Origin: Gigaspora rosea
Taxonomy: Eukaryota > Glomeromycota > Glomeromycetes > Diversisporales > Gigasporaceae
Assembly: GCA_003550325.1 (NCBI GenBank)
Contig: QKWP01000513.1
Location: forward strand, 1-64,000
Direction: 5' to 3'
DNA length: 64,000 bases
Made by a program: the position numbers and the translations under genes. Of this stretch, positions 23,221-34,761 are shown one piece after another (position 1 is the stretch's first letter; every line of letters begins with the position of its first letter). Below the pieces are notes generated by a model. That model did no database searches and was not told where the DNA came from. It saw nothing but the letters and a program-made list of their open reading frames with translations.

Positions 23221-23697
23221 ATGCAACTTATATTGCAAGCTGAATCAGACCTATTATCGGAAAATGATATTGACCCTCTACAAGCAATTTTAGATGAATC
23301 CTTTGATACTAGCCACCCAGACTATGACCAGAAGTATGCCCTCACTGTACTTAGAAGAAACGTTACAGTTTCTGTCGACCTTTGCCAAGAGTGTTTACAT
23401 GTTAAACACCAGAATGAATTGAATGCAAATCAAGGATACTGTGATGATTGCAAACTTCTAGACCCAGAAATTTACTCTCCACCTGCTGAAGGAACTATTA
23501 AGAAAATAGAAAATGATTCACAGTTTTATCTGCTTCAACAACAAGTACAACAACAAGACCAACTGATAAAACAATTTCAAGCAAGAATTGAAACCTTAGA
23601 AACTACCAATGCTATTTTACTATGCTTTTTCCAAGAAGAAGCCCAAAATGCTCACCAACAGGCAAATGCCTTGGGTACGCTCTGTCAAAATTTTTAA
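23221..23697 (+). mobile_element. linker region with Cys pairs and a coiled coil
   Basis: A 158-codon open stretch has CQECLHVKHQNEL and YCDDCKLLD cysteine pairs and then a Gln-rich heptad-like segment (QQQVQQQDQLIKQFQARIE). It sits between the zinc-knuckle region and reverse transcriptase of the gypsy element. Function unknown. Confidence 0.5.
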
Positions 23698-23929
23698 AGA
23701 ATCCTAGGCAGGATCATAAACTACCTGTCGACCCAGACCAGACCCTTATACCTAGACCTGTAAATATTATTACCCTTGAACATGAAGAATATACCCTATT
23801 GACCCAGACCTCTTTAAATATTGGACCACTTAATAAAAAACAAGGCCTAGCTTTCCGAAAATTATTGGAAGAATTTGCAGACCTCTTTGCAAATGATATA
23901 ACTGAGCTAGGATGAACCAACCTGGTTAT

Positions 23930-25010
23930 TCAACGAATCTATACTGAGGATGTACACCCTATTCGTTCTTACCCTTATTCTGTACCTCCTAATGAACAAG
24001 AATTTATACAAGAAAAAATACAAAGAATGTTGAAACACAAGCTTATTCAACCCTCTGATAGCCCTTGGACCTCACCTGTTGTTCTAGTACGAAAGAAAAA
24101 TAGCAAATTACGATTCTGTGTAGACTACAGAAAAGTAAATGCTGTTACTAAAAAGGATGCTTACCCTCTACCTCGCATTGATGAAATGCTCAATGCCCTT
24201 ACAGGATGCTCTTGGTTCTCTACTCTCGACCTTGTAAGTGGATATTGCAAGTTGGCATGGACCCCCGTGACAAAGAAAAAACTGCTTTTACTACACGATA
24301 TGACAGTGTTGCCACTTGGACGTGTTCATACAATATTTTTTGTCCAATATTAAAGATTGTCCAAAATCGTCCAAGCCTATGTCCCATGTTTAACTAATCA
24401 ATAAAGTAATTTAAAAAAATATATAATTATATATTTTTTTAGGTGCTGGACTCATTGGTAAAAAATTAAAATAGATTATCTTAATAAAATTTTAAGTAAT
24501 TTTAATTTGAAAAAATGTCCAAAATGTCCAAAAAGTGTCCAAGTGACAACACTGCGATATGGCATCTATGAATTTAATGTAATGCCTTTTGGTCTTTGCA
24601 ATGCTCCTGCAACTTTCCAAAGGCTGATGGATCGTGTATATAAAGGAATTGCATGGAAATTTGTAGTTGTATACTTAGATGATACAATTGTTTATTCTAG
24701 AACATTTGTTGAACACTTGACCCATTTAAAAAGAGTATTTAATAGAATTAAACAAGCAGAACTCAGACTTAATATAGAAAAGTGTACCTTCTGGATGCAC
24801 CAACTATCCTTTCTAGGACACCTAATCTCTGCTAAAGGTATTGCCCCTGACCCTCATAAAGTAGAAGCTGTCCAAAAGATTCAACCTCCTAAAAACTTTA
24901 CAGCCCTTTGATCTTTCCTTGGACTTGCAGGATACTATCGCCAATTTATTCAAAACTTTTCATCAATTGCTCGCCCTTTGAATTCTCTTCTACAAAAAGA
25001 TGAACTCTAT
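23930..25010 (+). mobile_element. reverse transcriptase of the gypsy element
   Basis: Ty3/gypsy RT motifs are in order: LIQPSDSPWTSPVVLVRKK and FCVDYRKVNAVTKKDAYPLP (24045-24170), FSTLDLVSGY, then after the inserted MITE YEFNVMPFGLCNAPATFQRL and the YLDD active site (about 24670), then [11 protein letters not shown]. Fossil; broken. Confidence 0.9.
24304..24554. mobile_element. 251-bp hAT-like MITE inside the RT region
   Basis: The ends CAGTGTTGCCACTTGGAC and GTCCAAGTGACAACACTG are inverted repeats. The flanks CGATATGA (24296-24303) and CGATATGG (24555-24562) are an 8-bp duplication with one mismatch. It is related to the element at 16621-17295. Confidence 0.85.
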
Positions 25011-25079
25011 CACTAGCAAGATAAACAACAAAAAGCTTTTGAAGAATTAAAATCTAAACTCATTACTGCTCCTATATTA

Positions 25080-25480
25080 GCCTATCCTAACTTTAAAGAA
25101 ACATTTATTCTTGCTACCGATACTTCTTACAATGGCTTTGGAGCCACACTAAGCCAACTAGATAGAAATGGGAAAGAACACCCAATAGCCTATGCTAGTA
25201 AAAGTTTGCGAAAAGAAGAAATGAATTATGCAGCAACTGAACTTGAATGTGCTGCAGTTGTATGGGCCATAGAACATTTTCATAAATATTTAGGCACTAC
25301 AAAATTCATATTAGTTACAGACCATTCAGCATTGAAATGGTTACGTACTGCTGAACCCAAAGGAAGAATTGGAAGATGGATCTTGAAGCTCCAACCATAC
25401 GATTTTGGAATTATTCATAAACCAGGCCGAATTCACTCGAATGTTGATGCCCTCTCACGGTTACTGACTCAGACCATTTT
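25080..25480 (+). mobile_element. RNase H region of the gypsy element
   Basis: ILATDTSYNGFGATLSQ, YASKSLRKEEMNYAATELEC and LVTDHSALKWL are the standard RNase H blocks of Ty3/gypsy pol, followed by the NVDALSR motif. Fossil; broken. Confidence 0.88.
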
Positions 25481-25489
25481 ACCTAATAA

Positions 25490-27505
25490 ATTATATGAAT
25501 CTTGACCAATATCATAATCTTTACCACTATTTGGACACAGACCAATTTCCAGATGGATTTACTGACCAAGAACAAAAACGACTAATGACCCAGGCTAAAT
25601 ATTTTGAAGTTAGATATCACCTTCTCTATAAGAAGAATAAAAGAAACCCAGACAGACCTCTTAGAGTTATAAAATGGACAGAAGTTAAACCAGTACTATA
25701 TATGATGCATAAGCACCCCACTGCTGGACATTTGGGAACAGACGCTATGTATTATAAAATATCTGACCGCTATTATTGGGATCAAATATATTGAGATATT
25801 CAAGAATATGTGAAGACTTGTGAGGAATGCCAACAAAGACAAAAAGGTCATAGAAAAGAACCCTTACACCCCATACAAATAGGAAGAGCTTTCGAACGTG
25901 TTGGAATTGACCTTGTAGGCCCTTTGCCTATAACTAAGCAAAACAATAGATATATTATTGTTGCTATTGAATACCTAACACGATGGCCAGAAGCTCGTGC
26001 TATTCCAGATGCTAGTGCTAGTACACTCGCTCAGTTTATCTTTGAGGAGATAATCTGTAGACATGGGACTCCAAAAATTATCTTATCAGACCAAGGCCGC
26101 AATTTTATTAGTGTAACAATTAGAATTCTCTGTAGTGATACAGGCTGATGCCAAATTCTCAGGCTGACCCAGCTGCAGAAATTAATCAGCCCGGTCGACT
26201 GGGCTGATCATATTGTTAAAAAACTTTCAGTCAAACAAAAATGCAAAGTAGTCATATAATTCGATCTTCTCAATATGAAAATAGTCGGAATTACACCACG
26301 ATACTTGTGCAAGATTTCAATTGCTAAAAAATTATGGGGAGATGCATTTAATTAGTCGATATAATGATCAGCACATCATAAGCACACATACATATAATGT
26401 TACATAAATTACAAATAGTAGGAAGAGTGCATGTGTTGCATATATATAGTGGATCTACTATATGCGAATAGGAAGCGGTTATAAGAGTGCCCGATGGGTC
26501 CTCTTATGTCTGGTGATCTACCGGGTTATTATCTCATAGTTGGAAATAAAAGTGATAAGTATGACGGTGGTTTACTAACTTATAATCAATAATCATTGCC
26601 TTAATCAGCGAACAGTCAGAACTTCTAATTGACTAGTTGAATTTATAAATAATGACTAGAAAAGTCGACTATTCGATTTTAGTTGGATAGTTATCGACTG
26701 CAAGCACTAACTTAAGTTATACAATTTCAGACGAAAAAAATTTAACTATATACTGGCCGGGCTGACCTGCAGGAATGTGGGTCAAGGGCTGACCTGCCTG
26801 CCTGCCCGGCTGATGGGCCGAGGTCAGCCCGTATCACTAATTCTCTGTGAGAAATTTCTTATCAAGCACAAATTCTCTTCTCCCTACCACCCTCAGACAA
26901 ATGATATAGTTGAAAGATTTAATAGAATAGAACATTGTGTGAATCACTTGCAAAAGTGAAAGAAGATGACGATTGGGATTTGTATATACCTGCTGTTCTC
27001 TTAGCATTTAGAACAAAAAGACATGCTACCACAGGATATACCCCCTTTCAACTTATATATAGGAGATATGCTACCTTACCAATTGAAGCACTTTTCCCAG
27101 TAGAACCTGCAGAAATTAATGATGAAATAGACTTACCCTCCAACGTGCTTATGATTTAATAGAGAAATTACCAAATTACCAGAATCAGGCCAGACAAATA
27201 CCAAACAGTCACAGCAGAAGCAAAAAGTCCGGTTTGATGCCAATACTCGAATAGAGACATTTGAAATTGGTGATAAAGTGTGGATACAAAGAAAGGAACT
27301 AGAAGCCTCTCGCTCAGCCAAATTTGAGGACAAAAGATTTGGACCTTTCCTTATCCATGAGAAATTAGACAATGGTGCTTACAAATTATGGACAATAGAT
27401 GGAAAAATTTTACAAAAATATTATAAGAGTGATCGCCTTGCTAAATATCATGAGCCACAAACATGGAAACCAGTAGTTGTTATTGATTCTCCTGGAAATT
27501 TCTAG
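25490..27505 (+). mobile_element. integrase of the gypsy element, split by a MITE
   Basis: The HHCC zinc-binding part (HKHPTAGHLG, CEECQQRQKG) is at 25700-25850. The catalytic core (GIDLVGPLP, LSDQGRNFIS) reaches to about 26118. After the 707-bp insertion come SSPYHPQTNDIVERFNR (26877-26926) and a chromatin-side region with RFGPFLIHEKLDNGAYKL at about 27336-27390. Fossil; broken. Confidence 0.88.
26133..26839. mobile_element. 707-bp hAT-type nonautonomous element
   Basis: The ends TAGTGATACAGGCTGA and TCAGCCCGTATCACTA are inverted repeats, with a perfect 8-bp duplication ATTCTCTG (26125-26132 and 26840-26847). Subterminal GGCTGACC motifs repeat at both ends. There is no transposase. It interrupts the integrase region. 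A related end lies at 1128-1153. Confidence 0.92.
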
Positions 27506-27509
27506 AAGA

Positions 27510-28394
27510 AATTTGATCTACAAGGGGATGAAACACACAATTTAATTCGTAAAACCTCAAAAAATATATATATAACTACCCCTTTTGGAATTTTCCCAAA
27601 AATGACCACCCCTACATTACAACCTCAAACCTTGTTAGCCCTCCAATACCTTTTTTAGACATGGAAACAAGATAATGTCGCCCAAAATTATGCATTATGG
27701 ATTACATCACAATGTGTATAGTTATGTAATAATAATGATACCACTCAGACTATTGACCTTACTAATGTAATTACTTCTTTTCTTGAGCCAGACTCAAATA
27801 ATTTTCCGAACACTTTAGAAGACACAGAACAATTGGAAATTAATTTACTAGAAGTAAATGACACAGAAGAAATAAACTAAAACTTAGAATTAGAAGACAT
27901 ACAAGAAGAAACATTAACAGTTCCAATTGCTAATCAAGAAGAAGTTACTCCTGCTCTATTACCTGAAAAATTAACCAAGATTGTGCAGGATATTATCCAA
28001 CCTTGTGGACCTCTAATTCAGACCTCTACCCCTCCATATACTGGAATAACATATCAAGAGAAATTGCAGAAAATTTTTAAACGAATTAAAACTCGAACTA
28101 GAAACAGACAAGACCAAACTAAGCTGCTCAAAGCTTATTATTATCTTGGTAACCTTATAGACAAGTACCCTGATGCTCATGAAGATATTCAATCTATAAT
28201 TGAGAAGACTCAAGAAAAAAGAAGAGCCCGAGACACATGGAAGTATGCCAAACGGATGAAATTACTTTTCTCCAACTGACCTATAGAAAACATCTCTTGA
28301 ACAACCTATATTACTTATACAATGATTACGAGGTTAACCGATGCTGAACTTTCTCAAGTCCTTCCCCAAATTAGAACTCACAGAGTTCGTTCTT
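27510..28394 (+). mobile_element. 3' extra region of the gypsy element, unknown product
   Basis: Between integrase and the polypurine tract lies about 0.9 kb beyond a usual gypsy pol. It includes an acidic stretch (27830-27960) and a basic, helical stretch of 98 codons at 27983-28279 (KLQKIFKRIKTRTRNRQDQ, EKTQEKRRARDTWKYAKRMK). I recognise no domain. Confidence 0.5.
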
Positions 28395-28408
28395 AAAGGG
28401 GAGAAAAA
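28395..28408 (+). other. polypurine tract
   Basis: AAAGGGGAGAAAAA lies directly before the 3' LTR, the expected priming site for plus-strand DNA. Confidence 0.8.
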
Positions 28409-29000
28409 TGTTATAGAATAGGTTTTAATTTTGGTAGAAATTAGTTAAGAAATTAGAACTAAATAAGGAAATTTTGTAATAACTGTATTTAGTAATAGTG
28501 ATATGTGAAATTGATGTGCAATGACACTCAATGACGCTTAGCGATGCTTAACGATGCTTAGCAACACTTAACGACACTTAGCGACGCTTAACGACGCTTA
28601 GTGACACTTAATGACACTTAGCGATGCTTAACGACGCTTAGCAACGCTTAGCTCAATAGATATATAAACCCACCTTATTTCCCTTAGTTTTAGACAGATC
28701 CAGACATTGTATTTTATCTTTACCTTTATATTTATTATCCTCCTCTCTTATTATTAATAAACTCTTGGGATTTCTAAGGAACAGACACCTTGGAATAGCC
28801 CTCTTGTTAAATTAATAAACTGTCTATTATCTCTTGTTGTTTTTATACCGAACTGCCTTAGAGAAGTGTGTAGTTTCTTACAGACATAAAAGAAACTATA
28901 CTTCCCTCTTGCACACTGCTTCACACCCAAAGTAAGGGATCTCAGGAGCCGTGTGATTGTTACTCTATTGGAATACAAGAAGGCTTCCGGTACTGTAACA
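28409..29000 (+). repeat. 3' LTR of the gypsy element
   Basis: 592 bp, the same ends and layout as the 5' LTR, including the 10-bp unit array at about 28530-28650. Differences from the 5' LTR are mostly C/T and G/A, many at CpG positions of the array. Confidence 0.92.
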
Positions 29001-29004
29001 GTAG

Positions 29005-30670
29005 TAATGAAAAAATGCTCAAGATTGAGGCATAGGAGATATGGTCTGTGTCTTTAGAGCTTGGGCCTTATAAGAATAATACTGGAGCTCAGATATGTTT
29101 TTTTTATTTTGACTTATAAGTTACTTGAATATATTAATTAAATTCAATACTAATGCTTTTTCTATAGTTGGTATTGTCAGATAAGTACTTTTTTGACAAT
29201 GCTTTTATTTATGTTTTATCTTTTGATTAGTTACTAACATTATTATGTTACTCTCTTGGTGTGGCGGGTTAGAATATTGGCCTTAATCGTTAAGATTCTT
29301 AACTATTGTCAAGTGAAAACGGGGCTATTATTTAACGTGCTTTTTACAATAAGGTGACGTAAATTACAACTTTAATTGATTCATGATTTCTATATAAATA
29401 GAATTTTTACCTTATTACTATTTCTTTTACTCTTTCTCTTCAATAATCGGGCAGTAAATTAAAAAAACATCACGGCAGTAAGATTAATACAATATTTTTG
29501 ATAACAATTTGTGAAAATATTGTTTACATATTAAGAGCTCAAAATATTACATTATTTGTGTAGTGATAAATCCACAGTTTGGTTACCTAATTAGCAAAAC
29601 AGATCTTAATGGATATTATTAGAACACGATCTACAAGATATTATTCTCAAGATTTTGACAAAATCATGAAATTCTATCATACAATACAAATATTATTTCT
29701 CAACAAGCCTTAGCGGGATCAAGTTAAGGTATTTTTGATGAGAACTAGTAAAGATATTGGTTACGTATTAAGAAATTCCTTTACTCAAAATTATTACCAT
29801 ATTTGTGTAGCGATAAACGTTACAATCACGTATAAACTTAACAATACATATCTCATCGGGTGACATCAAATAAGAATAGCGAAAAAAAATAAATGTCAAA
29901 CAACTGGCACAATTGGGATCTAAGAAAAGAAAAAATTAGAGGCAGACTAGGGTCGTCAGAATTACAGGTAAACGCAGTTGATTTTTTGAAAACTCAGGCC
30001 GGTCAGTTGTAATTTATTTTTTTTAATTTACTGTAAATTATCGAAAAATTTCCGTGCCCTAGATCTGATGAAACTTCACACATGATCGTACTGGTCCTGC
30101 GCGGCACGCATGTCGCGCAGCTAACATAATTATATATGCGATAGTATAGTTTTGTTAAGTATAGATGAAGCATAAAAAATGGAAATAAAGGGCTTTTAAC
30201 TTGTTATAAGAAACATTTTTAATAAAGCTCTTGTGTTTATAAGCTATATTTTAATCTGTTTTCACAGAAATGTATCACGTGAATAATAAACTGTTTTATG
30301 ATTGGTCAACTACCTCATGATCAGACCCGAAAAATACGAAAGTCCACCCTGCTATTTAGTATGAGCGTGATAATATAACTGATAAGCAGTAAAATAATAT
30401 ATCAAAGTTTCATGAATATTTCTATTTAATTTTATTCTATTTACTGCATGAATATTAGAACATTAATTAGTCTAAGTATTCGTATCCATGAATATTTGTT
30501 ATTTAATTTTATTATTAGTCTTAATTTATCACATTAATCCAAGTATTTAAATAAGCTACTCAACCTCATAAATATTTACAATTTATTTTCATTGTTGAGT
30601 ACAAAAATTATATTTAAAGTGTCACATAAATAAAACTCCAATTTAACTAATGTTTAGTTTATAAATCCTG
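29005..30670. other. AT-rich, no gene seen
   Basis: No gene. AT-rich dispersed motifs (CATGAATATTT, TATTTAATTTTATT) recur at 30410-30600. Confidence 0.5.
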
Positions 30671-30675
30671 TTTCA

Positions 30676-30777
30676 GAATTTCTTTTACCACCAGATGACC
30701 TGCGTAATCCACCTGTGGTGACCCAAGTTAAGATTTTTGTGACAAGTCGGAACACTAAATTAATAATGAATCGATAA
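30676..30777 (+). other. orphan exon-like segment
   Basis: After a good acceptor (CTGTTTCAG) an open stretch of 33 codons starts EFLLPPDDLRNPPVVTQVK and ends at TAA. No upstream partner exon was found. It may be a relic exon or chance. Confidence 0.2.
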
Positions 30778-30886
30778 ACTCTTTTTCATACTAATATGAC
30801 CTTTGCTTATTGATGGCTGTGCAGAATATTTCTTCTGATTTATATTTAAAGTCTGTTACATAGATCTTTGTAACTGTCTTAAACTA

Positions 30887-31034
30887 AATATTGTATGGAT
30901 TGCATTGTAACTTATGTCTGATGCAAAAAAAGTTTTAATTAATTAATTTATATTACTAATAATATTGTATGGATTGCATTGTAACTTATGTCTGATGCAA
31001 AAAAAGTTTTAATTAATTAATTTATATTACTAAT
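30887..31034. repeat. perfect tandem duplication, 2 x 74 bp
   Basis: Units 30887-30960 and 30961-31034 (starting AATATTGTATGGATTGCATT) read identically, so the duplication is recent. Confidence 0.95.
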
Positions 31035-31783
31035 AATATTTTACAAGTTAATTATTTAATTTAAATTATTATAATTTTCTAGCCCGTCATTTAATGACGA
31101 GTATTACAACTAGTGTGTCAAGAAATTGATAAAATTTTTATATTTCTCATTCAGAACACGAAATTCACTAACGGCTTAATAAATTTCTTTCGAATATAAT
31201 TTCAATTATTAAGGTAATATTTATCTGATAAATTAATGATATCTTCAGTGTTCAACTAATAGAATATATAAATTTATTAAACAAAAAATTCGTACAATAA
31301 GTTCAACCAAAAAATTTACTAGAGCTTTTGCGAAAAATCGAGTGTAACTTTTTAGAGATAGTTCTTATGAAGAGATTTCACTCAAAAGGAATTAGAAAAA
31401 GAAGCGCAATATTCAGAGGAATATTAGAATTTTATACTTTTCTTTATAAGTAATTGAAGTAAAATGATATTTTAGTCAATCATTTTTAATTTCACTGATA
31501 AAATCTGATCATATTAAAATTACTAATACACCTGACATAGTTTTGATTACTTAGTCTATTTATCACCCTATTAATATATGATTAAATATTTATGTATTAC
31601 ATATCGAAATATTATAATCAAATGATAGAATAATAAAGACCAAAATTGCGCATATAACTAATCTTTCTGATAGATTTTGTATCACAAAAATCCTTTTTTA
31701 AAAATTTCGTCAATACAACAATTAGAAATTAGTTGATAATGATACAGTAAATTATTTAGTCGATAACCATGATGGGTACGATT
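31035..31783. other. AT-rich, no gene seen
   Basis: Nothing supported. Confidence 0.5.
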
Positions 31784-32108
31784 ACCATTTGTGACCAGTC
31801 AGAGTGGCTTAGTTGACCGGCTAAATTATAGCCGATATCTCAGATTCACTGATACACGAAATATGTTCGTGTAACTATGATTCTTATATTCGCACTTTAA
31901 TCTCAATTATCTCAAGACCACTTAGCCAATTTTGGTGATCTAACCACCTTTAGAACTAGAAAAATTGGCTCTACAACTTTAATTAAAGGTCAAAGAAACT
32001 TTAATTGTAAAATAATTAATCGAATATAACTGGTTATTTAGCCGGTATGACTGACGCACTTAGCCTGCTATAAGTCAATAACCACTGTAACTGACCGAAT
32101 CCTAATTG
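31784..32108. mobile_element. inverted-repeat element related to the 56073 hAT MITE
   Basis: Left GACCAGTCAGAGTGGCTTAG and GACCGGCTAAATTATAG oppose right TTATTTAGCCGG and CACTGTAACTGACCG. The same GGCTTA/CGGCTAA subterminal words occur in the hAT-type element at 56073-56554. Boundaries are uncertain and no target duplication was seen. Confidence 0.4.
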
Positions 32109-32191
32109 TGGAACAAATGTAAACAATAGATTTCTTTGTAGAAAAAACGGTTTATTTCCTTGGTATGAATATCTAATCTTTTAAAACCAAC

Positions 32192-32956
32192 ATGAAACCA
32201 TATCTTTCTACAATAATAAATGACAAAAAAATATTGACCTTTATTCTTCTAGCTTTTACAAAATTAACAAAAGTTAAATCTGGTCTAATATTTAAGAATT
32301 GTCTATCTAGCTCATATTTAACTAATAATCCCTATAATTCCTTGCTTAATTATAATTTCGATAATGATACTATTATAAAGGGAGATATAGCCAATGTGGA
32401 TTTAGCAAAACTTTGTTGTAATAATTCTCAATGTTCACAATGGCCAAAGACATGGTATAATTGTTCTCAAGTCAATGATTCGCCTATAACTAGTAATTCA
32501 ACTTTTTATTGCAACAAATTTGCTCAAAATGATATCTTTTGTTTTGATATTAGTGATTTAACTTGTGCGGGTATTGTTGGTGACAATAAAATTACTAGAA
32601 ATATTACTATAGGAAATTGTACAGGAAGTGAAGGTTTTGACGGAATGGCAAATTACTTAGCAGCAATCAATATAAAGAATGGAAATACCCGTATATCTTG
32701 TACAAATACGAGTTTTTGCTCAGACTTGACATGTTGGTGGGATAATGAAGGTTGGACATGTCATAATCCTGATTACTCATATGTTAGCAGTTATACCGAT
32801 CAAAATTGCTTTATGCAATTAGTTTCAAGTTCTTCGTCAACAATTTCTGGTTCTTCACCTGCTCCTACTTATTCATCTAAATCTACTTTCGCAGCAAACA
32901 TTTTTGCTATTAGTGGTTATGAGTTGTTGGAATTATTTCTCTTACTTTACCGATAA
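32192..32956 (+). CDS. cysteine-rich secreted or membrane-anchored protein
   Basis: 254 codons, not assigned to a named family. Residues about 14-33 (ILTFILLAFTKLTKVKSG) are a likely signal peptide, preceded by a polar start. The body has 14 cysteines, including a CC pair and a CTNTSFCSDLTCWW cluster, and several N-x-S/T sites (NNS, NCS, NST, NIT, NCT, NTS), as in glycosylated, disulfide-bonded surface proteins. A Ser/Pro-rich stalk (about 213-228) leads to a hydrophobic end. The annotated frame stops at 32954-32956. In another frame the sequence goes on to 33012 as VVGIISLTLPIIFYFRKKHS, a textbook membrane helix with a basic tail, so a 1-nt slip or small splice near 32925 is likely. Single exon; no named neighbour. 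Confidence 0.7.
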   Translation: MKPYLSTIINDKKILTFILLAFTKLTKVKSGLIFKNCLSSSYLTNNPYNSLLNYNFDNDTIIKGDIANVDLAKLCCNNSQCSQWPKTWYNCSQVNDSPITSNSTFYCNKFAQNDIFCFDISDLTCAGIVGDNKITRNITIGNCTGSEGFDGMANYLAAINIKNGNTRISCTNTSFCSDLTCWWDNEGWTCHNPDYSYVSSYTDQNCFMQLVSSSSSTISGSSPAPTYSSKSTFAANIFAISGYELLELFLLLYR

Positions 32957-33012
32957 TTTTTTATTTTCGGAAAAAGCATTCAGATAAGGTTTTGAACAGA
33001 TTTTCATCATAA

Positions 33013-34760
33013 GTTCTAATTTGTTTTGTGTTTAATGATAATATTTTACTTTCTCAATAATAATTCAGTAAAAAGTCCTTTATATAATATAAATTAAAGA
33101 TATTTTTATATAAACTACTTAAAATCTTACTATTTTCAAATTTAAATTCTCCATTGAATTTTTTAAAGAATAAAAATCCATTACATCTCCCTAATTGCTC
33201 TTAAAGCTAAATTGGGTGATGTTTAATTCTAATTCTCCCTATCAAAAATAGTATTATTCAGTTTCTTTTAATATAAGTATTTTATTTATGAAAATGTATA
33301 TATGGGCATGAAATTTATGCGACAAACTTTGAAAATTGTATTCGATCTACTGTTGCATGCAAAATATTTGTAGCCTCTTAACTTTCAAGGTGATGAAATA
33401 CGTAATAAGATTCTAAATTATCAAATATTTACTCAGATTAAGTAAAATTATTCGGAAAAAAAAAGATCAGCTAGGATCTGCTATTTATATCCAGCATCGC
33501 CATGAAGCTAATGTTTATATTAGGGTTAGAAGTACATAGTAAAATTGCTCAAGGAAATTTTTTTCGTTAAAGTATAAAGGTTTATATGCAAATTTTTAAA
33601 GTTCAAAAGATTTTTTCAAACTATCTTCTTTTGATTATGCTTTATAATGTCATATTAATCGTAATTAGCTGCCTGCACAGCTTTGTCACACTAAATTCAG
33701 TGACGGATAATCGTAATAAGAATTCCAAAGTTGGCGAAATATATTGCGTTTTAAGTTAGAAAAATAAATTAGAGCTTTAATGCCGAAATCGTACAATAAT
33801 TGCGAATGATAAATAAACGAATCGAAATTGGATAACTAATGATTTTAAGTACGACATCATTCATTTTTGTAACTTTAACGTATTTTGTTTTATGCATTTC
33901 ACTAAATCCATCTTTTGCAAAAATAATTAATATGATAAACTGTTATGTGGAATGAATTTTATAAAAAAAGTTTTGTTTATTTACTTGATTAATAAATAGA
34001 TTATATATAATTTCATTCTCGCTGGATGTCAATTGTTACGTTGTTGAACTTTCTCCTCCCTTGGATTTATTACCTTTTTAACTAATGGATTTATAGCCTA
34101 AATATGAAGGAAATACTTAATGAATTATAATCAATTTTAAATATTTTCGCAACAACAAACTTAAAATGTGAATCTTGTCAAATTTAATTAAACTAAGTCA
34201 TCTCAAATAACAGAAAAGAAATCTTAATATAAGCGCGTTTGAAAACATTTCCACTAATTCACTTTAATTTCCAATACATTTCGATCCACTGGTTTAAGGC
34301 CTTTGAGAGTACCTTTAATAAAAAAAATAAACAACCCAAAGAAATAGGCTAATTCTTGAAAAGCTATCGCTATTTGACCAAAATTTTGTCTAAAAACTTT
34401 GTCTTAACAAACCGAATAATTTTATAGTCACTTTATTGACAGGTATTGACAGGATGTGAATATTTTAAGAATTCACAAATTACGATATAACATTTCTTTT
34501 CGGGTAAATACTTAAATTTGACTTTTAGAGCAACGGCTTGTCGAATTTTTTCATATTATCTCCGGTATTATATTTATATATATATATTGCTTAATACATA
34601 TATCCAATATTCACACAAAGAATTTATGTGCCAGACTTATATTACCATAATTATTAAAAGGTAAAGTTTCTTTTTTTTTTTGGTTTGTCGTATGATAGAT
34701 AATCAATTAAGGCTGCATTACTTTATTAGTATAATATACATCGGTAGAAATTCAAAAGTA
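33013..34760. other. AT-rich; fragment of a MITE family
   Basis: No gene. At 33515-33640, TTAGGGTTAG then GTAAAATTGCTCAAG and TATGCAAATTTTTAAA match the interior of the nested MITE at 16762-17142. Confidence 0.45.
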
Positions 34761-34761
34761 A

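Larger units (their letters stand above)
18756..29000 (+). mobile_element. Ty3/gypsy LTR retrotransposon, broken
   Basis: A fossil retrotransposon of 10,245 bp with two LTRs, a primer binding site, a polypurine tract and a 4-bp duplication GTAG (18752-18755 and 29001-29004). In order it holds a gag region with a CCHC knuckle, protease, an extra cysteine-rich zinc-knuckle region, reverse transcriptase, RNase H, integrase and a further 3' region of unknown role. This pol order is that of Ty3/gypsy (Metaviridae). It is broken, with well over ten breaks. Two MITEs have inserted into it (24304-24554 and 26133-26839). The LTRs differ at roughly 40 of about 590 sites by eye, so it is not young. Confidence 0.93.

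Noticed and set aside
29245-29340. Possible tRNA gene
   Set aside because: A GC-richer stretch with a short stem, but no B box (GGTTCRANNCC) and no cloverleaf.
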